Under the pieces are notes generated by a model. That model saw only the letters and a program-made list of their open reading frames with translations. It made no database searches and had not been told where the DNA came from. Positions 41,811 through 49,830 of a DNA stretch of 64,000 nucleotides are shown piece by piece. Position 1 is the first letter of the stretch. The number at the start of each line of letters is the position of its first letter. The position numbers were made by a program, and so were the translations under genes. Location: contig NZ_LAYZ01000024.1 of the NCBI RefSeq assembly GCF_000986795.1, forward strand, positions 248,001 through 312,000. The letters are read 5' to 3'. The DNA is from Salinicoccus sediminis. Lineage in GTDB: Bacteria; Bacillota; Bacilli; Staphylococcales; Salinicoccaceae.

Positions 41811-42992
41811 GTGAAATATTTAAAAAAAGCAGCATTTTTTCTCTATCGTAAACTGTTCGCATTGTGCGGCAGGACAGTAAAAAAAGACCATAGGCTCATC
41901 ATGTTCGAAAGCTTCCTCGGCAAGCAGTACAGCGACAACCCGCGGGCGCTCTACGAATACATGTCACTCACCCATCCGGAGTACACGCTCGTCTGGAGCG
42001 CGGACAGGAACAATACCCATGTGTTCGAGGAAGCGGATGTTCCCTATATCAAACGCTTCTCTCTGCCGTGGATGATCCAGATGAATAAAGCCACCCTATG
42101 GATTACGAACAGCCGCCTGCCGCTGTGGATACCAAAACCCCATGGTACAACATATCTGCAGACATGGCACGGTACACCCCTTAAAAAACTGGGTACGGAT
42201 ATAGAGACGGTCCATATGCCGGGGACGGATACAGAAAGCTACCGCAGGAACTTTACAAAGGAAGCGTCCAAATGGGACTACCTCGTCTCCCCCAACCGCT
42301 ATTCATCGGATATATTCCGCCGCGCATTCGGCTTCGGCGGGAAAATGCTCGAGACGGGCTATCCGCGCAATGATTTTTTATTCTCGGGTAATGATGCCGG
42401 AGTTACAGACAATATAAAGAAGGCGCTCGGCCTGCCGGCGGACAAGAAGATCATCCTGTACGCGCCGACGTGGCGGGATGACAGCTTCCACACCCGCGGG
42501 AAATACAAGTTCGACCTGCAGTTCGATGTGGAAAAGATGCAGCGTGAACTCGGCGATGACTACATCATCATCCTGCGCCTGCATTACCTTGTAAGTGAAA
42601 ATCTCGACATAAAGCAGTATAATGGATTCTTGCATGATTTCTCAAAGCATGGGGACATCCGCGACCTGTATGTCATCTCCGACATGCTGGTCACTGACTA
42701 CTCGTCCGTGTTCTTCGACTATGCGAATCTCAAGCGCCCGATGATCTTCTATACGTATGACATCGACCAGTACCGCGACAAGCTCCGCGGCTTCTACTTC
42801 GATTTCGAACGGCTGGCACCGGGGCCGCTCGTCAAGACGACGGACGCATTGATACGGGAGATAAAACACCCGGATCCGGACAGGTTTGATACGGAGGAAT
42901 TCCGGGAAAGGTTCAGCTATCTCGAGGACGGCGCGTCTTCACAGCGCGTGATGGAGGATGTCATTTGTCATTTGAAAAAGAAAATTGTATAA
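41811..42992 (+). CDS. TarF/TarL-like CDP-glycerol/ribitol phosphotransferase (WTA polymerase family)
   Basis: A ~393-residue CDP-glycerol glycerophosphotransferase with TYLQTWHGTPLKKLGTD, ETGYPRNDFLF, ILYAPTWRDD and TDYSSVFFDYANLKRPMIFY. It extends the teichoic acid primer at the membrane. Its short length (no extra N-terminal domain) fits TarF-like primers or TarL-like polymerases; which one cannot be told, and the donor could be CDP-glycerol. GTG 41811 with AGGTGTGATTCAA upstream is chosen over GTG 41802. Followed by tarG after 36 bases. Confidence 0.88.
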   Translation: MKYLKKAAFFLYRKLFALCGRTVKKDHRLIMFESFLGKQYSDNPRALYEYMSLTHPEYTLVWSADRNNTHVFEEADVPYIKRFSLPWMIQMNKATLWITNSRLPLWIPKPHGTTYLQTWHGTPLKKLGTDIETVHMPGTDTESYRRNFTKEASKWDYLVSPNRYSSDIFRRAFGFGGKMLETGYPRNDFLFSGNDAGVTDNIKKALGLPADKKIILYAPTWRDDSFHTRGKYKFDLQFDVEKMQRELGDDYIIILRLHYLVSENLDIKQYNGFLHDFSKHGDIRDLYVISDMLVTDYSSVFFDYANLKRPMIFYTYDIDQYRDKLRGFYFDFERLAPGPLVKTTDALIREIKHPDPDRFDTEEFRERFSYLEDGASSQRVMEDVICHLKKKIV

Positions 42993-43028
42993 TTCAACAA
43001 CGATGAATGGAATGGTTGTGAGAAAAGA

Positions 43029-43850
43029 ATGAAATCCTTATGGATCGTCCTGCAGGAACAGATCAAAAACTTCTACCTTATAAGAAGGATGTCCCTGTAC
43101 GACATGAAAAGTAAAAACCAGAATAACTACCTCGGCATTGTGTGGGAAGTGCTCACACCGGTGATCAGCATCATGATCTACTGGTTCGTCTTCGGGACGC
43201 TGCGCCAGCGGGAACCGATTGAAATGGGCGGTACGGAAGTACCGTTCTTCTACTGGCTCGCCATCGGCTTCATCGTCTGGACGTTCTTCTTCCAGGGGAG
43301 CATCGAGGCATCGAAGTCCATATACCGGCGGCTCAAGATGCTGTCCAAGATGAGTTTCCCGCTCAGTGCCATACCGAACATTACGATATTCTCCAAGTTC
43401 TATACGCACGTCATCATGCTGTTCCTGGCGTTCCTGGTGTTCCAGCTGGCAGGCTACTACGTCAACATATACTACCTGCAGCTGATCTATTTTGTAATCG
43501 GGACCTATGCCCTGATATTCGCCTTTTCACTGATCACATCGACACTGTCGACGCTCGTGCGTGATGTGCACCTGCTGCTTAACTCACTGCTGCGCATGCT
43601 GCTCTATGTATCGGGCGTCCTGTGGCCGCTGTCGCTGCTGTCGGATTTCCCGCTGATCATGAAGCTCATGCAGCTGAATCCGCTGCTGTACCTGATCGAA
43701 GGGTACCGTTCCGTGTTCTTCGGGACCGAGTGGTATATCGTGACGCACTGGGAACAGTCACTCTACTTCTGGGGTGTCATCTTCCTCATGATGCTCATCG
43801 GCGCCACGCTCCATGTGATGTTCAGACGGAATTTCATTGACTATCTATAA
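43029..43850 (+). CDS. tarG: Teichoic acid ABC exporter, permease
   Basis: A 273-residue ABC-2 permease with six membrane segments, starting MKSLWIVLQEQIKNFYLIRRMSLYDMKSKN, the amphipathic N-terminal helix of TagG/TarG, and YLGIVWEVLTPVISIMIYWFVFG. With TarH it moves undecaprenyl-linked teichoic acid to the outer face. It is followed by tarH after 12 bases. Confidence 0.93.
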   Translation: MKSLWIVLQEQIKNFYLIRRMSLYDMKSKNQNNYLGIVWEVLTPVISIMIYWFVFGTLRQREPIEMGGTEVPFFYWLAIGFIVWTFFFQGSIEASKSIYRRLKMLSKMSFPLSAIPNITIFSKFYTHVIMLFLAFLVFQLAGYYVNIYYLQLIYFVIGTYALIFAFSLITSTLSTLVRDVHLLLNSLLRMLLYVSGVLWPLSLLSDFPLIMKLMQLNPLLYLIEGYRSVFFGTEWYIVTHWEQSLYFWGVIFLMMLIGATLHVMFRRNFIDYL

Positions 43851-43862
43851 GAGGGGATTCGT

Positions 43863-45209
43863 ATGACTAAAGCAATCGTAGCGAAAGATGTCGCTAAAAA
43901 ATATAAAGTGTATGACAGCCAGAAAGAGCGCATACTGGATCTCGTCAGCCCGAAAGCCCACGGCAGGGAGTTCTTCGCCTTGAACGGCGTCGACTTCGAA
44001 GCGGAGAAAGGTGATGTCGTCGGCTTCATCGGCATCAACGGCTCCGGCAAGTCGACCCTGTCCAACATACTGGCAGGCATCGTACCCGAATCGCGGGGCG
44101 ATGTACAGGTCAACGGCCAGACAGCGCTGATCGCGGTCGCCGCCGGGCTGAATGAAGACCTGACGGGCCGCGACAACATCGAACTCAAATGTCTGATGCT
44201 CGGCTTCTCAAAGGATGAGATCAAGGAGCTCGAGCCCGACATCATCGAGTTCTCCGAGCTCGAGAACTTCATCGACATGCCGGTCAAGTCCTACTCCAGC
44301 GGGATGAAGTCACGTCTCGGATTCGCCATCAGCGTCAACATCGATCCGGATGTCCTCATCATCGACGAGGCGCTGTCCGTCGGGGACAAGGCATTCGCCG
44401 AGAAGAGTCTGAAAAAGATGATGGAATTCAAGGACCAGGGCAAGACGATGATTTTCGTCAGCCACTCCATCGGCCAGATGAAGCGGTTCTGCAACAAGAT
44501 ACTGTGGCTCGAATTCGGCCGGGTGAAGGCATTCGGCGAAGTGCGCGATGTCCTGCCGCTCTATGAATCCTTCCTGTCCAAGTGGCGTTCCATGACCAAA
44601 GAGGAGCGGAACGACTACCGCCAGAAAGTGATGGACCGTGACCCGGCGGATGCCGAGTACAAGAAATACGGCAACCTGACGCTGCTCGATGACGACCAGG
44701 ACCTGGAGGGCTCCCACGGCTACACCATCCGGCCCGTCAGCCGCCTCGCCCACCTCAAGGGCGACAGCACGGACATCTTCGAATCTCCGGACAGCGACGA
44801 CCGTAAAGAGCATGCACATAAATACAAAAAACGTGTGTACTATGTCAAACGCGAAGCAACGTATCATTTCGAAGTCTTCTACCTGCTCAGCACGAAACCG
44901 AGCGGAGAAGATGGTGTCATCGGCTGGATCCGGGCGGATGAGACATCGTCACATGCGCTGACATTCGTGGATCGGGACAAAAAGGAATTCATGCTGAACG
45001 ATACCGGATTTGCCGCAAGCGAACCGTGGGGCGGCCCGGCCCAGTACATCCATGAAACTTTGGAACACCACGCCGGCATGAAATTCCATGTGGATCAGAC
45101 GGTGCTCGTCGGGAACAACGTCTGGTACAGAGGTCTGATCGAAGGCGACGAAGCGCCCGTGTGGACACACATGGACAACGTCGTGGCGGAAGATGAAGAG
45201 AATCTATAA
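43863..45209 (+). CDS. tarH: Teichoic acid ABC exporter, ATPase with C-terminal GW-like module
   Basis: A 448-residue protein, much longer than the ~264-residue S. aureus TarH. The ATPase part (1-~250) has Walker A GINGSGKS (57-64), signature SYSSGMKSRLGF, Walker B VLIIDEALSVGD and the switch His in VSHSIGQMKRF. After a charged linker (~250-320) comes a GW/SH3b-like module (~322-445): RVYYVKREATYHFEVFYLLS, GVIGWIRADETSSHAL, PWGGPAQYI, VGNNVWYRGLI, resembling modules of staphylococcal autolysins. There is no membrane segment, so this module should stay in the cytoplasm, where it may read the teichoic acid substrate. GAGGGGATTCGT precedes ATG 43863. Confidence 0.93.
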   Translation: MTKAIVAKDVAKKYKVYDSQKERILDLVSPKAHGREFFALNGVDFEAEKGDVVGFIGINGSGKSTLSNILAGIVPESRGDVQVNGQTALIAVAAGLNEDLTGRDNIELKCLMLGFSKDEIKELEPDIIEFSELENFIDMPVKSYSSGMKSRLGFAISVNIDPDVLIIDEALSVGDKAFAEKSLKKMMEFKDQGKTMIFVSHSIGQMKRFCNKILWLEFGRVKAFGEVRDVLPLYESFLSKWRSMTKEERNDYRQKVMDRDPADAEYKKYGNLTLLDDDQDLEGSHGYTIRPVSRLAHLKGDSTDIFESPDSDDRKEHAHKYKKRVYYVKREATYHFEVFYLLSTKPSGEDGVIGWIRADETSSHALTFVDRDKKEFMLNDTGFAASEPWGGPAQYIHETLEHHAGMKFHVDQTVLVGNNVWYRGLIEGDEAPVWTHMDNVVAEDEENL

Positions 45210-45297
45210 GGGACACCGGTTTTTATTATTAAAAATATAGATATAAAAGGAAAAGATGAACGTTTACATGTTCACGGAAGGAAGCGAGGTGAACGCG

Positions 45298-46083
45298 ATG
45301 GGCAGAACCTATAAGACGGTGACAGTGATGGATATCGACTTTTTCAACACGTCGATGAATTCATTCCTCAGGCACATCGTCTACCCTGACCTGGCGAATG
45401 AAAGCAAAAATTTCATCGTCACGGCCAATCCCGAATTCGTCATTGAGACGCGGGATCATCCCGAATTCAAGAAAGTTGTGCAGTCGGCCGATTACGTGCT
45501 TGCTGACGGTGTGGGCATCGTCAATGCGGCGATGCTGATGGGCCGGCCGCTGCCCGAGCGGGTCAGCGGCATCGATGTGATGTACCGTATGCTCGACCAT
45601 GCCGCGAAGAACGGCTACAGCGTATTCTTCCTCGGCGCATCGGAGGATTCGAACAAAAAAGCTGTGGCGAACGCCGAGAAACTCTACCCGGGGCTCAAAG
45701 TGGCCGGGCGCCACGACGGTTATTTCGATCCGGCCGACACGGAAATCGCCGATATGGTCGTGGAAAGCGACCCCGATATCGTATTTGTCGCACTCGGCAT
45801 GCAGCGCCAGGAAAAGTGGATCGCAGACAATATCGACCGCTTCGACAAGGGCGTGTTCATGGGCGTCGGCGGCAGCTTCGACGTCCTGAGCGGTAAAGCC
45901 CAGCGCGCACCGAAAATCTGGATCAGACTCCAGCTCGAGTGGCTGTACCGGCTGATCCAGGAACCCAAACGCATCAAACGCGTCATGCGCGTATTCGAAT
46001 TCATGCTCCTGCACACGCCGGTCATCAAGCATCTGTTGCGGATGTTCGGCTACAGCAAGACGCGGCCGCGGGGTAAGTCGTGA
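45298..46083 (+). CDS. tarA: N-acetylglucosaminyl-PP-undecaprenol N-acetylmannosaminyltransferase
   Basis: A ~261-residue WecG/TagA/CpsF family (GT26) enzyme. It has VTANPEFVIETRDH, the catalytic ADGVGIVNAAMLMG, FFLGASEDSNKKAV, HDGYFDP, VALGMQRQEKWI and GVGGSFDVLSGKAQRAP. It adds ManNAc to GlcNAc-PP-undecaprenol, the committed step of wall teichoic acid. ATG 45298 has GAGGTGAACGCG upstream and gives the usual short N-terminus; ATG 45256 is an in-frame alternative. Last gene of the tarF-G-H-A operon; a terminator follows. Confidence 0.93.
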   Translation: MGRTYKTVTVMDIDFFNTSMNSFLRHIVYPDLANESKNFIVTANPEFVIETRDHPEFKKVVQSADYVLADGVGIVNAAMLMGRPLPERVSGIDVMYRMLDHAAKNGYSVFFLGASEDSNKKAVANAEKLYPGLKVAGRHDGYFDPADTEIADMVVESDPDIVFVALGMQRQEKWIADNIDRFDKGVFMGVGGSFDVLSGKAQRAPKIWIRLQLEWLYRLIQEPKRIKRVMRVFEFMLLHTPVIKHLLRMFGYSKTRPRGKS

Positions 46084-46107
46084 TTTCGTTGAAAATATGT
46101 GAGAGTG

Positions 46108-46139
46108 GCACCTGCCCAGTTGCGGACAGGTGCTTTTTT
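46108..46139 (+). terminator. Terminator of the tar operon
   Basis: GCACCTG and CAGGTGC close a stem with partly paired loop, followed by TTTTTTG. Confidence 0.87.
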
Positions 46140-46187
46140 GTGCGGATTTGGGTATTTTGTGCGGGTTGGGGAGGTACGGATTTTATT

Positions 46188-46741
46188 CGTAGATGAGAAA
46201 CGGGCGTTTCACGTACACGGAATGATTTCGTAGATGTGATACTGCACTTTCACGTACACGAAACGGTTCCGTAGATGTGATACTGCACTTTCACGTACAC
46301 GGAATGATTTCGTAGATGTGATACTGCACTTTCACGTACACGAAACGATTCCGTAAATGCGATACTGCACTTTCACGTACACGGAATGATTTCGTAGATG
46401 TGATACGGGCGTTTCGCGTACACGAAATGATTCCGTAGATGCGATACTGCACTTTCACGTACACGAAATGATTCCGTAGATGTGATACGGGCGTTTCACG
46501 TACACGAAACGATTCCGTAGATGTGATACGGGCGTTTCACGTACACGAAACGATTCCGTAGATGCGATACGCCTCTTTCACGTACACGAAACGATTCCGT
46601 AGATGTGATACGGGCGTTTCACGTACACGAAACGATTCCGTAGATGCGATACGCCTCTTTCACGTACACGAAATGATTTCGTAGATGCGATACGCCTCTT
46701 TCACGTACACGAAACGATTCCGTAAATGCGATACGCACCTC
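46188..46741. repeat. Tandem array of 41-bp units, locus 1 (about 14 copies)
   Basis: Units start at 46188, 46229, 46270, 46311 and so on at exactly 41-base intervals to 46721. Each begins CGTAGATGTGATAC (or CGTAAATGCGATAC), then a 5-base variable block, then TTTCACGTACACGAAA and a short AT-rich joint. The variable block takes a few recurring forms (ctgca, gggcg, gcctc). Units touch with no unique spacers. The period is not a multiple of three, so it is not coding. Similar units occur at 51338-51435. Confidence 0.93.
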
Positions 46742-46780
46742 CCGGGACGTCGATTCCGAACCCATGTCCCGAGAACTCAC
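46736..46780. repeat. Single 42-bp-type unit joined to the 41-bp array, locus 1
   Basis: CACCTCCCGGGACGTCGAT followed by CCCATGTCCCGAGAA is one unit of the 42-bp family that forms a seven-copy array at 51436-51727. The joint GATAC-(2)-CACCTCCCGGG is the same at both loci. Confidence 0.9.
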
Positions 46781-46810
46781 AAAAAAGACCAGGCATTCTC
46801 ATATCTGGTC
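46781..46810 (-). terminator. Terminator of the AAA+ regulator gene (repeat-element hairpin, locus 1)
   Basis: GACCAG...CTGGTC with four further weaker pairs; on the minus strand the stem is followed by TTTTTTG. The same hairpin, with a better stem, ends the repeat element at 51733-51762. Confidence 0.75.
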
Positions 46811-46825
46811 CCTTCTAAAAACTGT

Positions 46826-48499
46826 TTATTTTTCACTCATCAATTCCAGGAACTTCTCACCTTTTTCTGAGATGGTCGTACCTGCTCTCCCGATTCTTAC
46901 ATTCAAAAGGGCAAGTTCGTCTAAAATTTCAATTCGGAGCCTGAGCTGCTGATCGGTCATTTTTATATCGTCTTCCAGCAGCAGTCTCCTCACTTTCCTC
47001 CTGCCGTAAGAGGCGTTTTCTTTCTTACCTTCGAGATATATCTCAAGCAATTTGATACTCTCGGACAGAAATCCGTGCTTCTCTATTTTATCAATTACCG
47101 CTTCAGTGTCCAGGAAGTCAGAATCTTTTTGCGGATTGTCAAAGTTCCTCGTAATACCGCTGAAGAAGATGGGCAACGAATCGAGTTCTATATACTTCCG
47201 GTTAAGGCAGACACAGTATGAGATAAGGTTATAGAGTTCCCTTACATTGCCGGGCCAGTCATACTGTATGAACGCCTCCTCCACCCTGGCCGAGAATTCC
47301 ATATCTTCCCTTTTGAAATGACTCTTGAAATCATTGATCAAAATGAGTATATCTTCTTTCCTCTCTGCAATGGACGGCACCTTCAGAATGTGCGATGAAA
47401 GATATGAGTATAGTTTCTGGCTGATGATTTCCTCTTTGTACAGTTTCATAAGATCATCAATCGATGAAGTGATGAATCTTACCGCAGAACATCCTGTTTT
47501 TTCATCAAAATGGTCAGCGAGCCTGTTCTGAAGCTGATACGGCAAACTGTCGATATTTTTGATATACATCGTTCCTCTGCTGATTTCTGCCATGATTCCC
47601 GGATGCCCCTCTTCCTTGTCACCGAACAGCTCCGCTTCGATCAACTGCGGATCTTTGGACGCTGCATTATAAATATGAAAAGGGCTATCTTTGAGAACCG
47701 ATTCATTATGGATCATTTCTGCCAGCATCTGCTTCCCAGTACCTGTTTCACCAATAATATGTATGTTGTTGTTCGACGAGTTTGCCATCTGCCGGGCAAA
47801 GTTGACCGTCGCTTCCATCGCCCTCGATTCAGTCGGGATTTCAGAAAAAGTCCGGTGTTTGTTCTGGTCAATTATGTTTTCCGGTTCTTTCTCATTGTTT
47901 TTGGCCGTCATGTGCACCATGGTCTTGATATAGTACTGCATCAGCAATGCATCAGTTACCTGCAGTTTGAAGCGCCGCTTCAGATCAAGGACTGTTTCAA
48001 TCGAAATGACACGCGGTCCAATATCAAAAGTCTGGTAGACCTCTGACGGAATCAGCCTGTCTTCACCGGGAGTGATGATAAAGTCAAACTCCTCGGGAAT
48101 GGGCTCGTTCACCAGGTAAGGGATGAATTCATGTTCGCTCAGCACATTTTTCAAGTCTTTGACTGTCTCCTCAGTCGTACCTGGATTATCATTGACCACA
48201 AGGAACCTTGACCTTTCCCTCATGGTTATGACCTGTTCCAGCCTGACTATATTGATGGTCCTCCTGGAAATGATCACTTCACATGAATCCGGCAGGAATG
48301 GTTTCACAATTTCCCTGATTTCATGTGAAGATAACAGAACCAGACCTCCCTCTGAAACTTCTGAATATGTCATATCCTTAAGGGTGATACCTTTAACGGC
48401 GATATTTCCTCCGAATATGTATTCCATCTGCTTTTTGAGTGAATTCATATTCTCTTCCTGAATACCAATTATGTATAGTTTCTTCTCCAATTGACGCAC
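46826..48499 (-). CDS. Sigma-54-activator-like AAA+ regulator lacking GAFTGA and Walker B acids
   Basis: A 557-residue protein. Residues ~1-200 are an unassigned sensory part; ~220-440 are an AAA+ domain of the NtrC type with Walker A IIGETGTGKQM and the conserved PGNVRELYNLISYC end. Where NtrC proteins have ELFG-x-x-x-GAFTGA this one has ELFGDKEEGHPG, so the sigma-54-contacting loop is gone, and Walker B GTLFLDEI is replaced by GTMYIKNI, losing both acids. The C-terminal ~100 residues look like a winged helix (DQQLRLRIEILDELALLNVR). It faces iadA-nhaC and probably regulates them without sigma-54. Start uncertain: GTG 48499 or TTG 48490. Confidence 0.82.
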   Translation of the reverse strand: MRQLEKKLYIIGIQEENMNSLKKQMEYIFGGNIAVKGITLKDMTYSEVSEGGLVLLSSHEIREIVKPFLPDSCEVIISRRTINIVRLEQVITMRERSRFLVVNDNPGTTEETVKDLKNVLSEHEFIPYLVNEPIPEEFDFIITPGEDRLIPSEVYQTFDIGPRVISIETVLDLKRRFKLQVTDALLMQYYIKTMVHMTAKNNEKEPENIIDQNKHRTFSEIPTESRAMEATVNFARQMANSSNNNIHIIGETGTGKQMLAEMIHNESVLKDSPFHIYNAASKDPQLIEAELFGDKEEGHPGIMAEISRGTMYIKNIDSLPYQLQNRLADHFDEKTGCSAVRFITSSIDDLMKLYKEEIISQKLYSYLSSHILKVPSIAERKEDILILINDFKSHFKREDMEFSARVEEAFIQYDWPGNVRELYNLISYCVCLNRKYIELDSLPIFFSGITRNFDNPQKDSDFLDTEAVIDKIEKHGFLSESIKLLEIYLEGKKENASYGRRKVRRLLLEDDIKMTDQQLRLRIEILDELALLNVRIGRAGTTISEKGEKFLELMSEK

Positions 48500-48663
48500 G
48501 CCCCCATAAAATCCGGTGTTACCCTATTTTACACTGTATGGAATAAAAGTCATATTCCTTTTAATCAAATTAATAGGTTGTATTAGGTTGTATTATTCCA
48601 TGGAAAGGTGTACAATCCTATTATTCAAACAATTTTGATGATTTTAACAACTAGGAGGATACC
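48500..48663. promoter_or_regulatory. Divergent regulatory region of the AAA+ regulator and iadA
   Basis: Contains TGGAATAAAAG (48539-48549), a direct repeat of GGTTGTATTA near 48577-48596, and the palindrome-like TTATTCC-AT-GGAAA (48593-48606). AGGAGG lies before ATG 48664. These are candidate binding sites for the adjacent regulator. A related TTATTCC-N2-GGAATAA palindrome is at 55672-55687. Confidence 0.5.
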
Positions 48664-49812
48664 ATGTTTACATTGATTAAAAACGGAGATATCTATGCAC
48701 CTGAACACTTTGGAAAGACATCTTTGCTGCTGAGCGGTAAAACCATCCTGAAGATTGGGGAGATTGATGAGGAGAAACTCTTTTCTTTATTCGACGTGGA
48801 AGTGGTTGATGCATCGGGCATGATCGTCACTCCCGGTGTCATTGATCCGCATGTTCATCTAATCGGCGGCGGAGGTGAAGGGGGATTTGCCACCCGCACA
48901 CCTGAACTCCAACTCAGCAATGTTATAAAAGCAGGGGTCACCACAGTGGTCGGCTGTCTTGGCACGGATGGGACAACGCGTCACATGACTTCCCTTCTTG
49001 CCAAAGCACGCGGGCTCGAAGAAGAAGGTATCACAGCCTACATATATACCGGTAATTACCATATTCCCACTCCAACAATCACCTCTTCTGTCAAAGATGA
49101 TGTCATTTTGATAGACAAGGTAATCGGGGCAGGAGAAATTGCGATTTCAGATTCCAGATCTGCGCAGCCTTCTGTGCACGAAGTCGCCAGGCTGGCAGCT
49201 GAAGCACGGATTGGCGGGCTGCTAAGTAAAAAGGCCGGGGTCACCCATTTTCATGTGGGCATCGGGAAGGACCGTCTCAAATTTCTGAGGACACTGATTG
49301 AAGACTATGAAATCCCGCCGGCCAATATTTATGCGACACACATCACGCGCAGCACTGAACTGGTTGATGAAGCGATAGACCTGTCACACAAAGGGGCATA
49401 CGTAGATATCACAGCAGACGGGCAGACAGCGGAATGGATCGAATACTTCAAGAACAACGATGGTGACTTCACGCACCTCACCGTTTCATCAGATGGCAAC
49501 GGCAGCCTTCCCGTCTTCAATGACAAAGGGGAAATGACCGGATTCGGCGTTGCATCACAGGAACTTTTATTCAAACAGATTACCGCTTCTGTAAAAGATC
49601 TCGGAATCCCGCTGCCGGAAGCCCTATCCCTGGTCACAGCGAATACTGCGAGTGCTCTCCGACTGGAGCATAAAGGGCGTGTGCAGGAAGGGATGGATGC
49701 CGATATCCTTGTTCTGGATGAAGACACACTTGAAATTGTTCATGTGTTCGCCAATGGCCGGCACATGCTCAAAGATGGTGAAGTGATTGTGAAAGGAACT
49801 TTTGAACAGTAA
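48664..49812 (+). CDS. iadA: Isoaspartyl dipeptidase (beta-aspartyl peptidase)
   Basis: A 382-residue amidohydrolase-fold metallopeptidase. Metal ligands are in VIDPHVHLIGGGGEGG; downstream are TTVVGCLGTDGTTRH, AYIYTGNYH, HFHVGIGKDR, YATHITR and the catalytic Asp in VSSDGNGSLP. It hydrolyses beta-aspartyl dipeptides from damaged proteins. It is transcribed with an NhaC-family transporter gene 18 bases downstream that may import the peptides or amino acids. Confidence 0.92.
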   Translation: MFTLIKNGDIYAPEHFGKTSLLLSGKTILKIGEIDEEKLFSLFDVEVVDASGMIVTPGVIDPHVHLIGGGGEGGFATRTPELQLSNVIKAGVTTVVGCLGTDGTTRHMTSLLAKARGLEEEGITAYIYTGNYHIPTPTITSSVKDDVILIDKVIGAGEIAISDSRSAQPSVHEVARLAAEARIGGLLSKKAGVTHFHVGIGKDRLKFLRTLIEDYEIPPANIYATHITRSTELVDEAIDLSHKGAYVDITADGQTAEWIEYFKNNDGDFTHLTVSSDGNGSLPVFNDKGEMTGFGVASQELLFKQITASVKDLGIPLPEALSLVTANTASALRLEHKGRVQEGMDADILVLDEDTLEIVHVFANGRHMLKDGEVIVKGTFEQ

Positions 49813-49830
49813 ACACTGGGGGAAAATATT

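Noticed and set aside
46188-46741. CRISPR array
   Set aside because: Units are directly contiguous, only a 5-base block varies and takes recurrent forms; there are no unique spacers, leader or cas genes.
46826-48499. Standard sigma-54-dependent activator
   Set aside because: GAFTGA and the Walker B acids are missing and no Fis-type helix-turn-helix is visible at the C-terminus.
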